Assembly (NCBI GenBank): GCA_002633005.1
Contig: NMRA01001226.1
Span: 1 to 37,921, forward strand
DNA from: Phoronis australis
Lineage: Eukaryota; Phoronida; Phoronidae
Length of the DNA: 37,921 bases
Reading direction: 5' to 3'
The translations under genes were made by a program, and so were the position numbers. The notes under the pieces were generated by a model. The model saw only the letters and a program-made list of their open reading frames with translations. It searched no databases and was not told the origin of the DNA. This document shows positions 31,891 to 37,921 of this stretch, piece by piece (position 1 is the first letter of the stretch; each line of letters begins with the position of its first letter).

Positions 31891-33733
31891 ATGAGTTATC
31901 ATCATAAAGTGTAGGAAATTATGAACATGTTTTAGTTGTTGTCTATTCTTACGATATTGTTGTGGTCATCATTATCGTAGCTAGGGGACTGGGGTCCACC
32001 CTGCGCGAAATTGGAAAAAATGGAATATGACGTGAATTAGGGGCTTCCATGGGGGAGAGATTTGAGTGGTGGCCGTTTGGGGAAAATAATCCAAGCCACT
32101 GATGGTCAACATTGAAATCTTCTGTCACTTTTACTAGCGTTTTTTGTTTTATGTTCAGTTTGAGACTGGTAAAGCATACTTTTTACATGATTGATTCTCT
32201 TGAAACTACTGAGATTTTTAAAGAAGTGATTATCTAGTTTTGAGAAACGTCTATCTTAGACATGTGTACTGAGCAAAATAAAAAGACTTTGTGTTTCAGT
32301 AGCTCTTGTTTTCTTCAAACAAAATGCAGTTTTTGAAGTGTTGTGTAGAAATGTATCATACACTAAACCTAGCATACCTTCAAGAAACTGTGATTTTGAG
32401 TCCCCGCATGAACGGAATTTACATGTTGTGAAACTTTTAGCTGGTAAGTCGCAACAACACCCAATTGCTTAAATACTGGTTTGGAAAGCCGGTATCTTGG
32501 ATATCACTGAAAGTATTATGTTTTCAATCGTAAATATCCGTACGTGTTATTTTTCTGAAATTGCAAATTCCACTGGCGCGCTGCCACCATGCTCGGTCGC
32601 TTTTGTGTAGTAAAAGAAGCATTGCGTGACACTTTGTATGTCCAATAACACGGCACTTCTGCTCGTATCCACCGTCCTCTTTTCACGTGTGATCTCGAAG
32701 ATCTTGATTAGTTTTAGTATAAACTTTACTAATGGTTTTATAGGACTTTTTCATGCGTATATACAGGGATTTGTCCTGGAGGTCTGAAAATGGTCCAGCA
32801 TGCACTGCAGGCAGTGTGTGGGATTGTTAGTCAGTTACGGTGTTTGAAAACTGGCCAAGCAATGGGTAATGGGCACCCTTAATAAGAATAAAACCTGCTT
32901 CCCTGAAGTATGAGATGGTGATGGGGTTGTATTATTAACTCATAAGTTCATTAAAATTGACTTTTTTGATTTCTGTAATCCTATAACAAATTTTTATTTT
33001 TGCACCCGCAAAATTGAAAATCCGCGAAGAAGAAATCTCTCATACAGCTTCCCATGATCTCCTTCGTCACTAATGTAGCAAAACGAATGATATTTGTTCT
33101 ATTTGGCATCTTGGTCGATAGAGAATTGCACAATCGAGTAGCGCCTCCTAGAGTCTTTTACTCAAACTGACAGTCACAGATTGGCAGAAAAATGTGTTAA
33201 GTGAGTTATGTAAAAAACTGACAGCACAAAAACTATGAAAGAGACAAGATTTTTTATTCTTGTGTTGGACTGAACAAAGACAGCAGTAACAGGTGGAAGT
33301 TAGCTCATGTTCCAAAAGAATCCGATATAGATTTGGGAGAGTGATAAAAATGCGTAAAAATGGCCTTAATAATAAGCAGTGAAAATGACATTTTTGTAGG
33401 CTAAAATGAGAGGACATAAAAAATCAAAAAATCCATCCGATCTAGTTTTTCTTGTACGTTATTCTTTCTTCTTTCTGCTATATAGTTATTTTTTCTATAG
33501 CGTGAAGCAATGATGTGTTGTTGCTGACAAAATGTCACCTACTTCCAAGTACTATTATTTGCTATTTTTCGGAAAAAGTACAAAGTGGTCGCAAAAAGGG
33601 TTTAAAAAAACTCGGAAACTCTTAAAAATTCAGGCTCAGGTTTCTTTTGACAAGGCCAGCTGACATGCTAAGTTTAAAAAAAATTGGTGATTTTGCATAT
33701 ATAGCCCACCATCTGGTTTTTATATGGAATTGC
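31891..33733. other. Intergenic, nothing recognised
   Basis: AT-rich, with several poly(A)-signal-like words (AATAAAAAG near 32277). A minus-strand 89-codon frame at 33148-33417 is low-complexity Leu/Cys/Ser and not convincing. Confidence 0.4.
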
Positions 33734-33940
33734 TCTTAAATGTTCTTCCTCGGTGCCATCAGTTAATAAATCAAAGCATAATGGTATCTCTGTTCAAACG
33801 CCACAATAAATTGCATAGCAAACATGCTGTACGTCTTCCAACATGGATATTGAGCACCTTTCACGTATTACAAGTACTCAGTTCAGTCACTAGAGAGATG
33901 TAATAAATGTGCAGTTATCAAAGGGCTTACGCGACGTAAT

Positions 33941-34189
33941 ATGCACTCGTTGAGCAATCAGACAGCAACAGATAAGCTTGAGAAAACCATATCTAGTCTG
34001 AATGCTCGTCTCACTAGAGATGCTCCTCAAGTTGGAGCCACTTCGCCTACTCTCATCAAAGTGTTCATCGACTGCATATTAAAGCAGCTGCTGGATAACA
34101 TACTTGTAAAGGCCTGTGCCAATGACATTGTCTTATGTGTGTCAAATGTTGATGGTTGCACATATACTTGTACAGGCCTATCCCTATGA
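33941..34189 (+). pseudogene. Reverse-transcriptase trace in duplication copy 2
   Basis: An 82-codon open frame containing DAPQVGATSPTLIKVFID followed by ILVKACANDIVLCVSN. It resembles the palm region of LINE reverse transcriptases, with CAND where YADD is expected, so the catalytic pair is lost. It is the same locus as 28520-28740 but without the stop. No fingers or thumb regions are visible around it, so only a fragment remains. Confidence 0.5.
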
Positions 34190-34941
34190 TATTGTCTTCA
34201 GTCTGTCAAGTGTTGATGCTTGCATATGTACATGTAATTGGACAGACCTATGCCAATGTCTAGGAGCCCCCATGGAAAGCATTGTGAATTGATGGCGTTA
34301 CCCTCATCGTTAATATTACCTTAATAATAGATGCATAAGGCCCATGCCTATGACATTCTTCTGTGTGTCAAGTGTTGATGCTTACACGAGCCACAGTATT
34401 GTCTATTGTTATTCATTGGACCGAGGCAATTAACTTGAGGATCAATATCAGTAAAATAAAATGGTTATAGTATTTACATTTGCGGCTGAATGCAATTCCA
34501 CTCACTGGATCACAATTTGTCAAGTCTGTTCCTTACCTGGCGATTCGGTTCCCAGTGTGCTTTAATTAGGCCTTAGTATTTTTGCAGTTGTGGGTGACCT
34601 CTCATAAACTTTTACAAATGGTTTTGTAATAGAGAGATAACGATACTTTTTCCATATCCTGACAGGCTTGATGCATTCTCCTCCATCTAATTGCCACACC
34701 ATTAAAAACACAGTTACAGTCTTGGGCACATATCAACGCTTCGCTCCTGCATTTCAACATATAATTCGGATACATTAGATCAAAATATAATTCAGAAATA
34801 GAACATTTTCTTCGAGCAATATTAACATCGTATAAATGAGTTATCATCGACACAATGGAAAACAGTGAAAACAATATATACACGCGTAGCTACGCAAATT
34901 ATGCAGACATTTTTATATAATCCACTTATATCGGTAACAGA

Positions 34942-35036
34942 AATGTACTCAATCCATCGCGGCCAGTCATAATGTACTCAAATCATGACTGCCAGTTATA
35001 ATGCACTCAATTCATGACTGCCAGTTATAATGTACT
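34942..35036 (+). repeat. 29-bp tandem repeat, 3+ copies (copy 2)
   Basis: The same array as 29519-29613, with units at 34942, 34971, 35000 and partly 35029. Copy number is equal in both duplicates. Confidence 0.85.
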
Positions 35037-35709
35037 TTTGTAAAATGATAAGCTGCTATGGAGACATTTGGCAACTTCTTTGTGAGTGCATTAATGACGT
35101 CATTCAGCAAGTCATTAGAACCAAAAATTTTAGACTTATGGTTATGAATCTGCTTTTGATTGTTGCCTATGAGGCCCTTGATAGCGACCAAACACCCACA
35201 AGGTGAGGAACAACCGAACTTTTAAATACCAATGATTGTACAAAATACGACTAACAGGTCGATTTGGGCACATCCACTCTTGAAGAGGAGATGCAAATTT
35301 GGAAAACTGCGTCTGAATTTTTCAAACTATTATCAATCATGCTTAATTTGAGGGTTCTGTACTGGGTGTACATGTATGTTAAAGAATAGCGGATAGAGGA
35401 TGCCGTTAGGGGGAGCAACTGCATGATTTAGAGTACAACTCCTGTTGAAGCTGTACAATCGGCATGACAAAAACTTTTCATTATGTTTGACCGTGCCCCT
35501 GGAGGAGGGGGGGGCCTGTTCTGGGACTCTAAATCCGCCTTTGTAATTGTCCCGATTTACTGTCACATTGTCATCTTGACGTGTCATATCATTTGTTTAT
35601 GTCTTTTCTTTGTACTATCAAAACTTCTTTTTAATATTAAATAGTTTTATTTGAGTTGATAAAATTGTATACGAGTATAAAAACTATTTATTAACTTTCA
35701 CAACTACAT

Positions 35710-36614
35710 CTCATCTTAACATATTTTTTTTAATTTGTGTAGTTGTAAGTAAGAATTGTTATTATCTGTAGGTATTTAGCCCAGATACAATGCCTCTTGG
35801 AGATTTCTGTTGAAAAATATTTTTATTGTACTGAATGATTCATAATAAACATTAAAAAATTAACATTTTTCTTCAGTTTCAGGAAATCACTTTCTTTCAA
35901 AATGAACAAAAAAGCCGGTAGCCCCTTTGCCTCGTTTTGGCCAATGTCCTGAGACGGCAAGCAATAAATTCTGCAGCTTTCAAACCAACAGGACACTGAA
36001 TTGGTACATTGTACTGACAATGTACCCGTGAATATGAGGAGACAATGATTTACTCAGTCTGACTTATATTGAGCCACATTTTGACATTCGTTGGATGCGC
36101 AATGTAAAATGCCGGTACATATGGTGACACACAAAAATGTGAGGGTTTTACCGTTGCCTGCCACGCCGCAGGTTGTAGATCAATGTTCACTTCATTTTCA
36201 CGAGCATGTCAGTGTGCAATAGAGCCGGGATGGTCACTGGTGAAGTACTGCTTATTGAAATCTCCATTCTGCAACCCTAGCACATAGATCGACTGGTGGT
36301 AAGACGTTGAAGTTCATGTGAACTTATTGTTACACTAAATAAGTAAGTATAAGTATTTTTTTTAGAGTCACATGTGTTCAAGTAGATTTAAACAATTCAT
36401 ACGTAACAAAACAAGAACACCTAGTCCTATACGGGGCTTATTAGTCACTTTAGACACATGAAAAAACAAAAGAGAAACAAACAAGTGTGCACACATTGCA
36501 AGGGGACCAAAAAGAGAACACAATGATAAAAGTGATCATATAAAAAATCCTGATTTCAAAAATATTTTTGATAAAAACTCAAGTTTACTGATACCACATT
36601 TTGCATAACTGTTA
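35710..36614. other. Intergenic, nothing recognised
   Basis: No recognisable coding or repeat signal between the duplication and the second LINE. Confidence 0.4.
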
Positions 36615-37921
36615 TTAATTTACCTTCACAGCTTTCTGCGCAAAACCAAGGATATTGAATCTCAATTTGAGTTCAAAAGGTGTTTCAGGCATATAAGAAA
36701 AACGGACACTCAAACAGAAAGAGTACTTCAGTTTCAACTTAACCAGTTTGACAAAGACAACTAATTCTACCATGAAAATCCAGAGAACAAAAACGCCCAA
36801 CCTTAACCAATAGCTGGGGGGATCCTGTTCTATTTTGAGCAAGAATTGACCTACTAGGTCCTGTTGAGTCTAAATGAACGTAAAACAGTATTCAACAAAA
36901 CATAAGTTCTTGACTTTGGTTTCAAACGGCAATCAAACAGCCACCTATTACAAGCCAAATAATGCAAAATATTCTCATAGCGAGAGAGATTAACTGAATG
37001 TACGAGAAAGTTACGAAAAAAAATCCGAAATTGCCAATTCCTCAAAACTTCAGATTACCGATTATTACTTCAGGCAGTGTAGTCCCACCAAAACATTCGA
37101 TATGTTAGTTTTTCTTACTCGGAATTAATAACACAATTCCACCTTCTCAGAAGCCCAATTTTCCGCCGAACACTGGGGAATTCCCACCCATAACATTTAA
37201 GAGCATGATTAGAAGCAAATATGTTAACGCCCAAGCAAAATATCGCGGCTCTATTCTGCATGATATTATAAGGCTGTAAACTAGAGCCACCCCAGAGACC
37301 TACACAATAATCACTACCAGACACAACACATGCATTGAATAATGTAATGAATGTTGTGTACCTCATATTTTTATTCTTTTTAAAAGTTTTAATTAAAACG
37401 CCGGAAGCTCTTGTGGCAGATTCTGAGTTTTAGCAGTTTGAGAAAACGTCAAATGTTCATTTAAAATTATTCCTAAATATTTGTAAATGGGCACATAGTC
37501 TAGATCTAATCGGCCAAAGCGAAAAGGATATAGACTAAGAGAGATACATGTATGCTTGGATCTGAAGTGTAATTTTCTCCTGACTGACAATTAGCCTCCA
37601 TTTAGTGTACCATTCGGCAACTATATTCCATAAAGCCTGTAAATTTCCTTCGCTTTCGGCAATTACTAATATTCATCGGTATAAAACAAAGATGAATCAT
37701 TATCCGAAACTAAATTTAACTGTTTAAATTTCGCTGCCAAATCTTTTATGAACAGTGCAAAAAGAGTAGGTGATAAAACAATGCAGACAACTGTACACGA
37801 ATAGGAGTCTTGGCGATATACATGTTCACTTTGTAAGAACATGTATCGTGTGTTAAGCTGGATTTATATTCTGAATGTTACATGTAGGAACGGACATCTG
37901 CTGCAGTTGGAATAGGTCGTC
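36615..37921 (-). mobile_element. Decayed LINE fragment, running off the right edge
   Basis: Minus-strand remains of a second non-LTR retrotransposon, a different family from the one at 4976-6600. From the right, 37800-37670 reads LSPTLFALFIKDLAAKF and then LFYTDE where an F/YADD active site is expected. Next come VPIYKYLGIILNEHLTF (37590-37393) and SGSDYCVGLWGGSS...NRAAIFCLGVN (37366-37115). RYENILHYLACNR and KPKSRTYVLL follow (37045-36854). Last is a knuckle-like ISCLCQTG..VETEVLF.FECPFF (about 36780-36690) in another frame. Many stops and frameshifts, plus loss of the catalytic Asp pair, show long inactivity. Confidence 0.8.

Larger units (their letters stand above)
33734..35709 (+). repeat. 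~2-kb direct duplication, copy 2
   Basis: Second copy of 28313-30303. It keeps a slightly longer open frame over the reverse-transcriptase trace than copy 1 does. It diverges from copy 1 exactly after TTCACAACTACAT. Confidence 0.9.

Overview
This is eukaryotic nuclear DNA, most likely from a marine invertebrate. It is AT-rich and gene-poor. Short exons have canonical GT/AG borders and phase-0 junctions, and introns are long. Debris of animal-type LINE retrotransposons, a tRNA-derived SINE head and hAT-like ends lie scattered through it, and the palindrome TACATGTA is strikingly frequent. I see no bacterial operons, Shine-Dalgarno sites, rRNA, intact tRNA or CRISPR. Mollusc, amphioxus or cnidarian would all fit; I cannot decide between them from sequence alone.

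The left half (1-19995) is one minus-strand gene. Five exons can be read directly: a start exon at 19930-19995, a linker exon at 14376-14465, and three ankyrin-repeat exons at 1461-1556, 806-904 and 349-447. All have phase-0 borders and together give 150 codons, and the gene runs off the left edge. The two leftmost ankyrin exons lie in tandem copies of a ~460-bp intron-exon-intron unit, so the repeat domain was growing by unequal exchange. Intron 1 (5.5 kb) holds three tandem arrays (42 bp x3, ~43 bp x3, 50 bp x11) and a CRE/kappaB/CRE-like cluster. Intron 2 (12.8 kb) holds a 5'-truncated LINE at 4976-6600 between two diverged ~2-kb direct repeats, and a second diverged duplication at about 10.1-13.05 kb.

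The right half (20000-37921) has no intact gene that I can recognise. It holds a 207-bp tandem duplication (20266-20680), a hairpin next to a degenerate third copy of its arm (21492-21573), a SINE/hAT cluster (22410-22690), an 80-bp x3 array (26551-26790), and a ~2-kb duplication with copies at 28313-30303 and 33734-35709. The duplication carries traces of a reverse transcriptase. Between its copies lies a broken gene (30744-31890) of a repeat-associated protein with a nuclease-like motif and a C2H2 finger. A second, heavily decayed LINE (36615-37921, minus) runs off the right edge.

The only gene likely to be functional is the ankyrin gene; most of the rest is intron or intergenic sequence shaped by mobile elements and tandem duplication. 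I found no convincing new multi-gene system. The most unusual observations are the live-looking exon duplication, the 50-bp minisatellite with a nearby single-copy look-alike, and the regulatory-looking cluster in intron 1.
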